From positions 7,373,274 through 7,437,273 of the forward strand of contig NW_024468909.1 of the NCBI RefSeq assembly GCF_011745365.1: a stretch of 64,000 nucleotides of DNA, written 5' to 3'. Below the pieces are notes generated by a model. It saw nothing but the letters and a program-made list of their open reading frames with translations. It was not told where the DNA came from and did no database searches. Within the stretch, counting starts at the first letter, position 1. Every line of letters starts with the position of its first letter. Origin of the DNA: Cryphonectria parasitica EP155. Its lineage: Eukaryota; Ascomycota; Sordariomycetes; Diaporthales; Cryphonectriaceae. This document shows positions 20,152 through 32,050 of the stretch, piece by piece. Both the position numbers and the translations under genes were made by a program.

Positions 20152-23100
20152 TTAGATACTAGCTTTTCTTTTCCAATATCTAGCTATCTTTTTCTGAGCA
20201 TTTTTAACATTTTTCTGCAGTTTCCAAGAATTTTCGCTTGCTGAATAACCTTTCCATTTAACGAGATATTCCTTTGTATTGTCTATGCTTCTATGCTTAA
20301 GAATCTTCTTTATCTTATACTCTAATTCATTGCTTTCTACTTCTGCTATATTATCCGCTGATATTTTCTGTGCTGCTGATTCCAGCAGTAAGATATAAAA
20401 AACCGAATATATTCTCATCTTATAAGATAATGCTAACTCATAATTAACTAGGAAAATCTGTTGCAAGATTTTGAATGATTCCAACTTCTTGTAGTTGAAT
20501 TTGTTGCTAGATCTAATTATTTTAATGTTTTTTCGAAGTAAATAGATCTTATCTCCCTTCTGTAGAATTAGTTCCTTAATCCTTTTGGAGTTTGCATATT
20601 GCATTATTCGTTCTTGAATGAATTGTAATTCTAATTGAAGTTTCTTCTGAACTTTCTTAATCTTCTTAATCCTTTTATCTGCAGCTTCTGCATCTGCTTC
20701 TAGCAATGCTTTGTAATAAGCTATTGGATTATATTCATAGAGTATGAAGAATAGTAACTTCTTTATCATACTTATATTTGCGCTATTATAAGCGAACTGT
20801 ATTAGAAATAATAGATTAATCCAGTTATTCTATTCCTAATTAATATAGTATTATAGATACTATTCAATAATCTGATTCATTCTTTCTATCTATTCATTTA
20901 TTTATGAATAGAATGCTATGGATATTCTATGATATATTCCGAGCTATTTCATAAGTAAAGTTCAAAACTTTGAATTGAACTTTCTGTTTCTATTGAAGAT
21001 TACTTCTTCTGATATGCTATAGTTAGCAATAATCGTTCTGAGGAATGCATATGCAAGTTTCTCTGCTATACTGCTTTCCTTATAAAGAAGAAAATAAGTA
21101 TATTTGCTTAGTCTGCAAATTACTACTAGAATGCTATTATATTGCATTTTAGTTAAGAGTTCTTGTAAGAGAAATAGCTTAATAATGAAGTTTAAACTAA
21201 TGAATTGCTAAATAGTTGTAAATATTAATAAGGAATGCAATAGTCTATAAGGCTTATATCTTTCTGCTTTGTTCTTCTTGCAGCTATTACATTATTATAG
21301 AATATTCTCAATTCTTTTCCTAAGATCTGATAAGTTTCAGTATCTTTTGATGCATTTGTAAATTGCTCTGATTCTCTAATATCTATATGCTGATATACTA
21401 TATACATTCTTAATATAGTTATCTTATTTATCTAAAATTATTGATTCTGAATTCTTTTCCGAGAGTTCAATTCTGAAAGCAGCATTCAGTTCTCTGTATG
21501 CATTGATGAGATTTTCTAACTCGTTTTGAGCGAAGATGTTCTATATATCTGAGAAGTCTGCATCTCAATAATCTGATCTTCTGCTGAAAGCATTTGCTTG
21601 TTCGTTCTCTGAGTCTTTGCAGTATATAATCTTGAAATCGAATTGCAAGAGGAATTCTGCTTATCTGATTTATTGCTTATTCAAAATCTTAGTTATTATG
21701 AATATAGTTAGATTCTTATAATCCGAGTAAACTATAATCAGATATTATATATTAATGAAATAGTATTGCTATTTCTCGAAAGCTTTCACTATTGCTATGA
21801 GTTTCTGATTAGGAATTCTGTAGTTGATTTTCGAGCTATTTAACTTCTTTGAGAAGTTGCTTATAATTCTTAAATATTCTTAGTTATTTTGCTAATCAAG
21901 TTATCCTCTGAATGCATATCCTGATGCATTAGTCTTAACTTCAAAGGGTTTGTAAGAATCTGCTTTATACAGAACTAGCTCTGAAGTAATATACTTGATA
22001 ATCTTATCAAAAGCTTCTTATGCTTTGGAGATCTATTCAAAGAATTGATTCTTTTTAATAAGATTTGTAAGAGAATGCGCAATTTGGCTATAGTTCTTAA
22101 TGAACTGCTTATAGAAGTTAATATATCTAAGGAAAGATTTAATATTCCTAATATTCTTGGGAATTAGCTAATTCCTGATAGCTTTTATCTTATTCTTCTA
22201 TAGCTTGATGCATTCCAGCTTGATTGTAAATCCAAGGTAGTTAACTTTTTGTATGTAAAAGTAACTCTTTGCTGGTTTTACAAGGAGTTTTGCATTCTGA
22301 AGCATCTGCAATACTGTTTCTACGTATTTCTTATATTCTTCTAATATTCAAGAGTAAATAAGGATATTATCGAGGTAGGCAATGATGAACTGATCTAGAT
22401 ATTTGTATAGAATATGATTAATCATTTTCTGAAATGAAGCTGAAGCATTCGTTAAACCAAAGAGCATAACTAAATATTCGTAGTATCTGTAGCATGTTCT
22501 GAAAGCAGTTTTCTATTCTTCTCCTTCTTTTATTCTGATTAGATTATAAACTTCTTTTAGATTCAGAACTATAAATTACTATACTTCTTACAATCTATCT
22601 TATAATTTCTTAATAAGTAGCAACAGATATCAGTTCTTAATTGTAATATCATTGAGTTGTTTATAATCAATATATAATCTAAGCTTACTATTTTTCTTAA
22701 GTATAAATAGAATAGAGTATTCTGCTAATGATTGTAATAATTGTATGTATTCTTTCTTAAGATTCTTGTTAAGATACTTCTTGAATGCTTCTAGCTATGC
22801 CTTATCTAGTTTATAAATAGAAAAGAACTTAAGCTATTTCCTTTCTTATAGCAGAATCTTATAGTTATATAAGCTGTATTCTAGCAATTCTGTATTCAAT
22901 TCTTTCTGAAATAGTTTCTTAAACTTGTAATATTCTCATAGTATATTTGCAAGTATTGGTTCTGGTTCTTGTGCTATTTCTGCTATCTAAAGGAACAGTA
23001 AGTACTGTTAAGCATGCTTCTTTTCTGATAGCGTTTTCGAGAGCTTTGGGCGTTCGCTCTGGGCTGAACTGAGTGCTTGAGGGCTTGGTTTCGAGGTTCT

Positions 23101-23790
23101 TCTCGTGTAGTTCTACAATTTATATTTTGAAGCTTTTCCTTATTGCTCCGAAGCAAACCGACTTGCTGAGAGCCTTGCTTTCGTTGTTTTGCTAATCTGT
23201 TAGCGCTCTGATACTATTTGAGTTTGCTTATTACTAGATTTTTCTCCTTGAATCGCTAGCTCTGCTGGTTTGAAAGTATGTAAGAAGTTGTATAAAGCTT
23301 CTTTTTCTGAGTATTCTTCAACTACTAGCTTCGATCCTACGCTATTGATTGTAACTATTTCTCTGGATACAGCTTGTTCTTATGAGATCTAGCTAGTAGT
23401 TCAATCGATTCAAGAATTGTGCTTCTTAAGCTATAGAAGCTTCATAATCAGCTTATGCTATGCTATATTCATGATATCAAAGGAAGCTTTGATTGTATAT
23501 TCTTGAATCAAGATAGATAGATGATTAGTTTTCTTATTAATTACTCCTTAGTTATAAGTAACAGATTATTCTTTCACAGTACTAAGGGTGTATGGATGCT
23601 TTTTTCATTTCTATTGTAGTTATGTCTGATTAATAATATATGAAAATATAAAGTTTCTCTGAGCGCTGCTGTTCAATAGTATGCTATACTTATATTCTTG
23701 AATGTATACATTAAACTTGATATAAGCATAATTTATCTTGAAAGCTTTATATAGAAACTATTTCAGTCTAATCATCTGCAGTTTCTTTAC
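20152..23790 (-). pseudogene. Gy3 pol with open integrase C-terminus and chromodomain
   Basis: Minus-strand pol. Protease is near 23640-23690, where LLNSSA is seen with TAG-free context on that strand. Reverse transcriptase is near 22250-22900, integrase core near 20960-21150 (open piece VICRLSKYTYFLLYKESSI and VIFNRNRKFNSKF). The last 205 codons (20152-20769) are open: integrase C-terminal region with YEYNPIAYYKALLEADAE, a GPY/F-like stretch, then a chromodomain at about residues 150-200 with EYKIKKILKHR, EYLVKWKGYSASENSW and NAQKKIARYW. Such chromodomains bind modified histone tails and bias integration to heterochromatin in chromoviruses. Upstream parts have many stops. Confidence 0.83.
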
Positions 23791-25886
23791 AAGCAATCCT
23801 GTTCTTTTGAGTTTATTGAGAACTGCTTGTTCTTCTAAGCTTGTTTTGCTGCTTTTTGAGCAAGCTTCTTAGCTTGCTTTTGCTTATATTGTTATTATTT
23901 CTAGTTTTTCTTCTATTAATGCTAGTTGCAAATCTTGTTATTAATATAAATTATGCAGAGTATTATTCTGCATTGCTATTATTTTATTTTCTTATTCATA
24001 CATTGCATAGAACAGTTGTTTGGTAGTTTGATATATATATTGTAGTGCTATTTGTTAAGAATCTCTCTGAAGCGGAGTTTTTGTTCTTTAACAGCCTGAA
24101 GAATTTGTTCTGGTTCTCTAATGAAGAACTATTCGTATTGCACTTTGTTTGAGAAATGTATTCTGTAGCTATAATAAGTGCAGGAAATCCAAGCTAATTC
24201 GTGGTATAGGTTGTGAAGTGAGCTGATTCGAGAGTTCTTATCTTCTTATGCTTCGATGTTCTGCAAGGGAATGTAGATGAAGAGCTTCTTCAGCTCTATT
24301 CCGTAAACAAGATGTTTAATTCATGTTATTTTCTTATTTCATTTAATGCTAAAGAGGAATCTTCCTGTAAGCTTCTTGGGTTTATTGTTTATAGGAGACT
24401 CTGATAAACTGTTAGACTGCTTGTTCTGGCTTAATCTTTCTATTGCTTGAGAGGCATTTTCGGTATTGTTTAGGTATTCATACTAATAATCAAGAAGGTA
24501 TTATTCCTTATTCATGTTTCTAGTTATGATGCTTAGTATAGATAATAAAGAATGCTAAAGGGTTTCGTTGCTAAGTTCTTCTTTCAATGCCTGAATGCTC
24601 TGTTTTACAATATTAGAGCAGTTCGAGTTGCTATTTGTAGGAGTGCTGAGCATACATTCTTGTTCTGCTATTGCTATCTGCCTGTAGTGCTTAGATTTCT
24701 GAGGAAACTATTCTGAATCTTTTTTACTTGAGAGATATATTAAATAGTTGTTATTATAGCAGAATGTTTAGCTAAGACTTCCATGATTAATAGAGTTCAA
24801 TACTTGCTTTAAGAGAGTGTTTTTGCTTAATTAATTAAGTTTCTATTATCAAGCAATATTTATCTAGCATTCTTTCTAAACTAGTTACTACTTATTCTTT
24901 CAGAATTAATAGCAGTTGCATGCAATATATTCTTATTTATTGCAGTTATAGCAAGTAATACTATTCTTCTTGCTATACTGCTTATTAGCTGCATTGAGTT
25001 CTATGGAATCAGCATATATAGTACTGCTCTGAGCTGTATTGCTATATTAACTGCTATTCTTATTTTGGAATTTCTTGCTTGTATTAGCTGAAAATCTCTA
25101 AGTTTAGCTTTCTCTCTTCTTAAACTTCTTTACTTGTTGTTCATATAGACAGTTATTAATGCAAATAGCTTGATTGGAGAATGTTGTAAAGTTCTTCAGC
25201 TAATTCTGCTTAAAGATTTCATCTTTAATATCATTCTTGAGTTCCTTATAATAGTGCTTTATAAGATTCTTATCTTTTTACAAGAATTGTACTGAGAATT
25301 GCTTGAATCTGATTGTATAAGCAGAAGCTGATTTGGTTTGCTTGAGATTTATAAGCTGCTAAGCTGTAGTACATTCTTCGTTGGAATTATCAAAGATCTC
25401 TTTGAAAGCTTTCTCGAAGCTCTCAAAGGAATTGAATATATTCTTGGTATTCTGAGTATATGCATTGGAATTGTTCTGATGCTTCAAGTAGTTGCATAAA
25501 GAAGGTTTGTATTAGATGAAAGCATTCTTTTTGAAACGAGTTTCTGTAAGAATAATCTTCTCAGATTTCTTGATAAACTGAGTTTTATAATGCAGGAAAT
25601 ATGCTTTGCAGTAGATAAGGAATCCATATAGCGTTTTTTGATTGCTATTATATATAGCAAGCTTATTCATCTTATATACTTTTCCAGCGCTACTGATAGT
25701 TGCAGAGATAGATTGCATCTGCTGAGCTTGTTGAGCTAGCTAAGCTTGTTAGTTAGCGATAATAGCGCTCTAAGCCTGCTATTATTTATACAGATTCTGA
25801 ATATACTGAATAAGCTGATATATCTAATTAACTAATTCCTTCTAAGTAGGAGCATGCAAGGATAAAGAAGTTCCTAGAGAAGCTAT
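23780..25886 (-). pseudogene. Gy3 gag (degenerate)
   Basis: Minus-strand gag from ATA at 25884-25886 (ATG expected) to about 23780. The N-terminal part 25512-25718 is open and reads MQSISATISSAGKVYKMNK with KAYFLHYKTQF following, matching the other copies. The zinc-knuckle region is near 24950-25000 and the Gln/Lys-rich tail near 23840-23930. Stops fall mainly at Gln positions. Confidence 0.72.
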
Positions 25887-25945
25887 TGTATTCCGTATTG
25901 CTCAAGAGGTAATACTGAACCGTTCTTGAACAAGAATTATTAAAA

Positions 25946-26398
25946 TGTAATGAGTACTGCAGCAATCCGAAGATTCCTAAGTATATGAAGAGATTTATGC
26001 TAACAAGAGCAGTATTAAAGTATTAAGTTCTTGAATATAGAATTGTACAAGTTCTAATAAGCGATGCAAGTGTTTACTGCTTTTGGAGCTATTCAGTGTA
26101 TAAAACTGAATACTTAGATTGATAACTAAAGAGCTATATACTGAATCTATCTAATAGTAATGAATGTATCCTTATATATTCAGCTTTTCAGTATGAATAT
26201 ATTGAATAGTAATATATTCAAGTTATTCTGCTAGCTCTGAATAGCATATATCCGAAGCTATCCTTTCTGATTAGTTGTGCTCATAACTCTAATCCTGAGT
26301 TATGTGATCAATGCTTTGTCAGGACGTTGAGTCCTTGACACCTGGTCCCTGTTACTCGTGACCTGTTCTGTGACCTGCATGTTGGATGAGTCATAACA
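25946..26398 (-). repeat. Gy3 5' LTR (type II)
   Basis: 453 bp in reverse orientation, TGTAATGAGCACTGCAG to GAGTCATAACA. This copy keeps the terminal ACA. The type II upstream part (ACGTTGAGTCCTTGACACC on this strand) is shared with the solo LTR at 44887-45341. Confidence 0.94.
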
Positions 26399-27731
26399 TG
26401 AATGCTGCTTTCAGAATTGAATCTTTGAGAAAAGATTCAGAATCAATAATTTCAGATAAATAAGATAATTATATTAAGAATATATACAGTGTATTAGCAT
26501 ATAAGCACTAGAGAGTTAAAGTAATTTATAAATGCATTAAAAGATATTGAAATTTATTAGATTTTAAGAAAAGAATTGAAAGCATTTTATAATAATGCAA
26601 TAGCTGCAAAAAGAATAAAGCAGAAAAATATAAGCTTTATAAACTACTGCATTCCTTATTAGTATTTATAATTATTTAGCAATCCATTAATCTAAACTTT
26701 ATTATCAAGCTATCTCTTTTATGAGAATTCTTAACTAAGATGCAATATAATAGCATTCTAGTAATGATTTGCAAACTAAGCAAGTATGCTTATTTTCTCT
26801 CTTATAAGGAAAGCAGTACAGCAGAAGAATTCATATATGCATTCCTTAGAATAATTATCGCTAACTATAGCATATCAGAAGAAGTAATCTCTAATAGAAA
26901 TAAAAAGTTTAACTTGAAATTTTAAACTTTACTTATAAAACAGCTCGGAATATATTACAGAATATTTACAGCATTTTACTCATAAACAGATAAATAAATA
27001 GAAAGAATAAATCAGATTATTAAATAATACTTTCAATACTATATTAATTAGAAATAGAATAACTAGATTAATCTATTGCTTCTTACATAATTCGCTTATA
27101 ATAGCGCAGATATAAGCATAATAAAGAAATTATTATTCTTTATATTCTATAAATACAATCCAACAGCTTATTACGAAGCATTGCTAGAAGCAGATGCAGA
27201 AGCTGCAAATAAAAGAATTAAGAAGATTAAGAAAGTTCAGAAAGAACTCCAATCAGAATTACAATTCGTTCAAGAATAAATAATACAGTATGCAAACTCC
27301 AAAAGGATTGAAAAACCAATTCTATAGAAGAGAAATAAGATCTATTTACTTCGGAAAAATATTAAAATAACTAGATCTAGCAACAAACTCGATTATAAAA
27401 AGTTGAAACTATTCAAAATCTTGCAACAGATTTTCCTGATTAATTACAAGTTAGCATTATCTCATGAAATGAGAATATATTCAATCTTTTACATTTTACT
27501 GCTAGAATCAGTAGCATAGAAAATATTAATAAATAATACAGCAGAAGTGGAAAATAATGAATCAGAGTATAAGATAGAGAAGATTCTCAAATATAGAAGC
27601 ACAGATAATATAAGGGAATATCTCATCAAATGAAAAGATTATTCAGCAAGTGAAAATTCTTAGAAACTGCAGAAAAATATTAAAAATGCTTAGAAAAAGA
27701 TAGCTGAATATTGGAAAAGGAAAACTAGCAT

Positions 27732-28378
27732 TTAGAACAATTGCTCCGCTCTGAAATGAGAATCAGGCGCTGCAGTTTCACTCTTCAGAAGAGAAAGCTA
27801 ACTAGATATGCTAGAATCAAAGACTAAGAAATTCCAGTTGATAATCTCAAGATATTCCTGAAACATCAAGCAAGTCTTCTCTTTACAAAGACTGCAATCC
27901 TTCTCATTAGCGAACTCCTCTAAGGAATTGAAACTATAATGAATCATTTCTGCAGCATATTCCTCTAACAATCTTTGCTATTTCCATATATAATCAAAAT
28001 GAGCTTGCAATGCTAGCAAAGCTTATAGAGCAATAGCATTTGCTAACTCTGCTTCAGCCTTCTTGCTCAAAATCTTGCACTTTTTATGAATTAAATGCTC
28101 TACTAAAGAAGAAAATCAGTAATTACAGAAAATACTAAGAAATAAAGAAACTAATTAGCAGAAGCTGAGAAACAACTAGTATTATAGCTCTAATTCAGAG
28201 AAATATACTTCCTATAATGAGAAGAGTTTTCAGCAAAACAATAAAAAGCTTCTATTTCTCGATAATAAGCACAAGCAAGCATTTCAATACTAAAAGCAGA
28301 AATAAGCTTAGCAAGATAATAATACTTTTGAGTTTTTACTAAACAATTAGAATGCAATTTATTAATTCTATTCAACAT
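27732..28378 (-). pseudogene. antisense ORF of Gy2
   Basis: Convergent with Gy2 pol; stop near 27732 and the readable start MLNRINKLHSN at 28378. The first 62 codons are open (28190-28378) and include Cys pairs (MLACAYY, YCFAENSS). The total length is not a multiple of three, so one indel separates the N-terminal part from the coiled-coil part, as in Gy4. Homologous to the frame at 19511-20146. Confidence 0.6.
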
Positions 28379-28470
28379 CTCGATTAGAAAGATATAATCA
28401 TATATGCAAATAACTTGCTAGAATACTTACAGAAGATTATTAGAGATAATAATTGATAGAAAGGAGATAA

Positions 28471-28938
28471 TATTATAATCTATTCAATATACAGATTATC
28501 CGCTAGAATACTCGGAATAACTATTCGGAAAGATAGAGAAGGATTTAATATTTCAAGAACTAAGGCTTATATAAGCAAGAATTAGAATTACAGGATTAGA
28601 ATGAATTAATAGCTAATCTATAGTAATCTGGATCAGTTGGATTACTTAAGTAATCCAAGGAATCCAACAACTAACAATACTAATAGAACTGAAGAAGCTG
28701 AATATATAAGAATATATTCATTCTTATTAGATAGATCTCGTACATAGCTCTTCAGTTATTAATCTAAGTATCAGATTACTCTCTTACTCTAATAGCTCCA
28801 AAAGCAGTGAATACTTGCATTGCTTATTAAGACTTATACAGTTTCATATTCAAGAACTTAACACTTTAACACCGCTCTTATTAGCATAAACCCCTTCGTA
28901 TACTTAGGAATCTTCGGATTGCTGCAGTGCTCATTACA
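28471..28938 (+). repeat. Gy2 3' LTR (type I)
   Basis: 468 bp, starting TATTATAAT (mutated from TGTTATAAC) and ending CTCATTACA. Followed by target duplication CTGCT at 28939-28943. Confidence 0.92.
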
Positions 28939-29050
28939 CTGCTATTGTTCGCACAGATCCTGGATATGCTGAGTAAGCTGGTATACCTAGTTAATTAGTT
29001 CTTTCTGAGTAGGAGCATGCGAGAATGAAGAGATTTCTGAAGAAGCTATT
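28939..29050 (-). pseudogene. Gy1 gag, N-terminal piece
   Basis: The first part of Gy1 gag, cut from the rest by Gy2. It begins at ATA 29048-29050 and joins 14049 after one copy of the CTGCT duplication is removed. The Gln-rich helix seen in the other gag N-termini spans the break. Confidence 0.75.
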
Positions 29051-29108
29051 GTATTTTGTATTGCTCAAGAGATAATACTGAACCATTCTTGAACAAGAAT
29101 TATTAAAA

Positions 29109-29424
29109 TATAATAAGCATTACAGCAATTCGAAGATTTCTAAGTATACAAAGAGGTTTATACTAACAAAAGCAGTATTAAAGTATTAAGTTCTTGAATA
29201 CAGAACTGTATAAGTTCTAATAAGCAATGCAAGTATTTACTGCTTTTAAAGCTACTCAGTATAGAAGACTGAATACTTAGATTAATAACTGAAGAGCTAT
29301 ATACAAGATCTATCTAATAGAAATGAATATATTCTTATATATTCAGCTCTTTAGTCCTATTAGTAGTATTGATTGTTGGATTTCTTGGATTATCTGGATA
29401 ATCTAACTAATCCGGATTATCATG
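29109..29424 (-). repeat. Gy1 5' LTR, internal-side portion
   Basis: Starts TATAATAAGCATTACAG (RIP-mutated TGTAATGAGCACTGCAG) and is interrupted at 29424 by Gy4. With 36897-37044 it makes 464 bp, the length of the Gy4 LTRs. TCATG at 29420-29424 is the target duplication of Gy4. Confidence 0.9.
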
Positions 29425-29888
29425 TGTTATAACCCATTCAATATGCAGGTTACCAGCTAGAACACTCGGAACAACTGTTCGGAAAGACAGGAAAGAATTC
29501 AACATCACAAGAACTAAGGCTTACATAAGCAAGGATTAGGATTACAGAATCAGAATGGATCAGTAGCTGATCCATGGTAATCCGAATCAGTTGGATTACT
29601 TAGATAATTCAAGGAATCCAACAACCAATACTACTAACAGAACTAAAGAGCTGAATATATAAGAATACATTCATTCCCATTAGATAGATCTCATATATAG
29701 CTCTTCAGTTATTAATCTAAGTATTCAGTCTTCTATACTAAGTAGCTTCAAAAGCAGTAAATACTTGCATTGCTTATCAGAACTTGTACGATTCCGTATT
29801 CAAGAACTTAATACTTTAATACTGCTCTTATTAGTATAAACTTCTTCATATACTTAGAAATTTTCGGATTGCTGCAGTGCTTATTACA
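29425..29888 (+). repeat. Gy4 5' LTR (type I)
   Basis: 464 bp, TGTTATAACCC to TTATTACA. Compared with 36428-36891 nearly all differences are C/T or G/A. Confidence 0.95.
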
Positions 29889-29948
29889 TTTTAATAATTC
29901 TTATTTAAGAATGGTTCAGTATTACTCTCTTGAGCAATATAGAATACA

Positions 29949-32050
29949 ATAGCTTCTTCAGAAATCTCTTCGTTCTCATACGCTCCTACTCAGAAGGAAC
30001 TAATTAATCAGATATACTAGCTTACTTAGCATATTCAGAATCTATACGAATAATAGCAAGCTCAAAGCGCTACTATCGCCAATTAGCAAACCTAGCTAGC
30101 CTAACAAGCTCAGCAGATGCAGTTTACCTCTGCAGCTACTAGTAGTGCTGGAAAGGCATACAAGATAAATAAGCTTGCTATATACAACAGCAATCAAAAG
30201 ATGCTACATAAATTCCTTATCCACTGCAGAATATACTTCTTGCATTATATAATCCAGTTTATTATAGAATCTGAAAAGATTATTCTAGCAGAAACTTGCT
30301 TCGAAAAGAATATTCTCATTTAATACAAGCTTTTTCTATACAACTATTTGGAGCATCAGAACAATTCCAATGCATATACTCAGAATACTAAGAATATGTT
30401 TGATTCTTTTGAAAGCTTTGAGAAAGCTCTTAAGAAGATCTTTAGTAATCCTAACAAAGAATGCATTACAGCTCAGCAGCTTATGAATCTCAAGCAGATC
30501 AAATCAGCTTCTGCTTATATAGTTAGATTCAAGCAACTCTCAGTACAACTCTTGTAGAAAGATAAGAATCTTATAAAGTATTATTATAAAAGATTTAAGA
30601 ATAATATTAAAGATAAAATCTTTAAGCAGAATTAGCTAGAGAACTTTGTAATATTCTTCAATCAAGCTATCTGCATTAATAACTGTTTATATGAATAATA
30701 AATAGAGAAATCCAAGAAAGAAGGAAGCTAGACTTGAAGATTTCCAGCTAATATAAGCAAGAAACTTCAAAATAAAAATAGCAGTTAATATAGCAGCACA
30801 GCTCAGAGCAGCACTATGCATACTGATTCTATAAAACTCAATACTGCTAATAGATAGTATAGCAAGAAGAACAGCATTACTTGCTACAACTATAATAAAT
30901 AAGAATACATTATATGCAACTGCTATTAATTCCAGAAGAACAAATAGCAATTAGTTCAGAAAGAATGCTAGATGAATATTGCTCGATAACAGAAATCCAA
31001 TTAACTAAGCAAAAACACTCTCTCGAAGCAAGTATTGAATTCTATTAATTACAGAAGTCTCAGCTGAACATTCTGCTATAATAATAATTGCTTAATACAT
31101 CTCTCGAGTAAGGAAAGTTCGGAATGATTCCCTTAAAAACTTAGATGCTGCAAATAAATAGCAACAGCAGAACAAAAGTATACGCTCAGCATCCTTACGA
31201 GTAGCAACTCGGACTGCTCTGATATTGTGAAACAGAGCATTCAGATATTGGAAGAAAAGCTTAGCAACAATACTTTTCAATATTCTCCATTATCTATACT
31301 AAGCACCAGAACCAGAGATATAAATAAGAGATAATACTCTTTTAGCTACTAATACAAACATCTAAGCAATATAGAGAACGCTTCTCAAGCAATAGAAGGA
31401 TTAAGCTAGAGCAGGCAATCTAGCAGCTTGCAAAAGCTCTCTGCAAACAACATGCTCAACAAGCTTAAAGAAAGATTTCCTTTCAGTATTGGGTAGAATA
31501 AGGAAATAACATAGATCAAATATCTCGTCTACAGAATAGAACTAGAGAAGCTCTTCATCTGCATCCCCTTGCAGAACATTGAAGCATAAGAAGATAAGAA
31601 TCCTCGAATCAGCTTACTTTACAATCTATATTACGAACTAGCTTAGATCTCCTATACCTATCATAGCTGCAGAATGCATTTTTCAAACAAGATGCAATAC
31701 AAATGATTTCCTATTAAAGAATCAGAGCAAATCCTTCAAGCTATTAAAGAACAGAAATTCCGCTTTAAAGAGATTCTCAATAGATAGCATTACAATACAT
31801 ACATCGAACTATTAAACAACTGCTCTATGCAATATATAAATAAGAAAATAAAATAATAGCAGTACAAAACAATACTCTGCATAATTTATATTAATAATAA
31901 GATTTGCAATTAATATTAATAGAAGAAAGATCAGGAATAATAATAATATAAGCAGAAGCAAGCTAAGAAGCTTGCTTAAGAAGCAGCAAAGCAAGCTTAG
32001 AAGAATAAGCAGTTCTTAATAATTTCAAAAGAACAGAATCGCTTGTAAAG
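29949..32050 (+). pseudogene. Gy4 gag (degenerate)
   Basis: Frame from ATA 29949-29951 (probably a mutated ATG). N-terminus is a Gln-rich helix whose CAG/CAA codons are partly TAG/TAA. The open part 30117-30323 holds SSAGKAYKINKLAIYNSN and YFLHYIIQF. A second open part, 30348-30557, holds SFEKALKKIFSNPNKECITA and LMNLKQIKSASAYIVRFKQL, the retrotransposon gag core. A degenerate zinc knuckle (CYNYNK then a stop then EYIICNC) is at 30882-30920. A long C-terminal region ends in a Gln/Lys/Ala-rich tail near 31940-32010. About 690 codons in all, long for gag. The frame gives way to pol near 32040. Confidence 0.75.

Larger units (their letters stand above)
18993..26398 (-). mobile_element. chromovirus Gy3, full length, inside Gy2 pol
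   Basis: 7406-bp minus-strand element with two 453-bp LTRs (18993-19445 and 25946-26398). The perfect target duplication TGAAT stands at 18988-18992 and 26399-26403, and Gy4 shows the uninterrupted pol sequence across this site. LTRs are of type II. It carries gag, pol and the antisense frame. It is the third layer of the Gy1-Gy2-Gy3 nest and so younger than both hosts; consistent with this, parts of its 3' region (19800-20770) are the least mutated of all copies. Confidence 0.94.
16680..27735 (+). pseudogene. Gy2 pol (degenerate, split by Gy3 at 18993-26403)
   Basis: Pol in two pieces, 16680-18992 and 26404-27735. Protease motif is at 16782-16815, where LLNSS is readable. Reverse transcriptase is near 17600-18250 and shows the DLKEAYNLIRVKKEEEWK region and a YLNNILIY box with Asp to Asn changes. 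RNase H and tether are near 18350-18900, ending FAQDELGNLVN before Gy3. After it come the integrase zinc-finger remnant, the integrase core (open piece 26740-26925, with ICKLSKYAYFLSYKESSTAE), the GPY/F-like region and a chromodomain near 27550-27720. The frame is -1 relative to gag. The open frame 17348-17611 is an alternative frame of this region. Confidence 0.8.
14050..28938 (+). mobile_element. chromovirus Gy2, full length, holding Gy3
   Basis: Full-length plus-strand element with 468-bp LTRs at 14050-14517 and 28471-28938. Target duplication TTGCT (14045-14049) and CTGCT (28939-28943) differ by one C/T. The flanks join into uninterrupted Gy1 gag when Gy2 is removed, as Gy3 confirms at the same place. 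Pol is split at 18992 by Gy3. Without Gy3 the element is about 7.5 kb, the same as Gy4. It carries gag, pol and the convergent antisense frame, all degenerate. Confidence 0.92.

Noticed and set aside
18993..26398. Two independent solo LTRs in Gy2
   Set aside because: The flanking TGAAT copies and the gag/pol between them show one full-length element.
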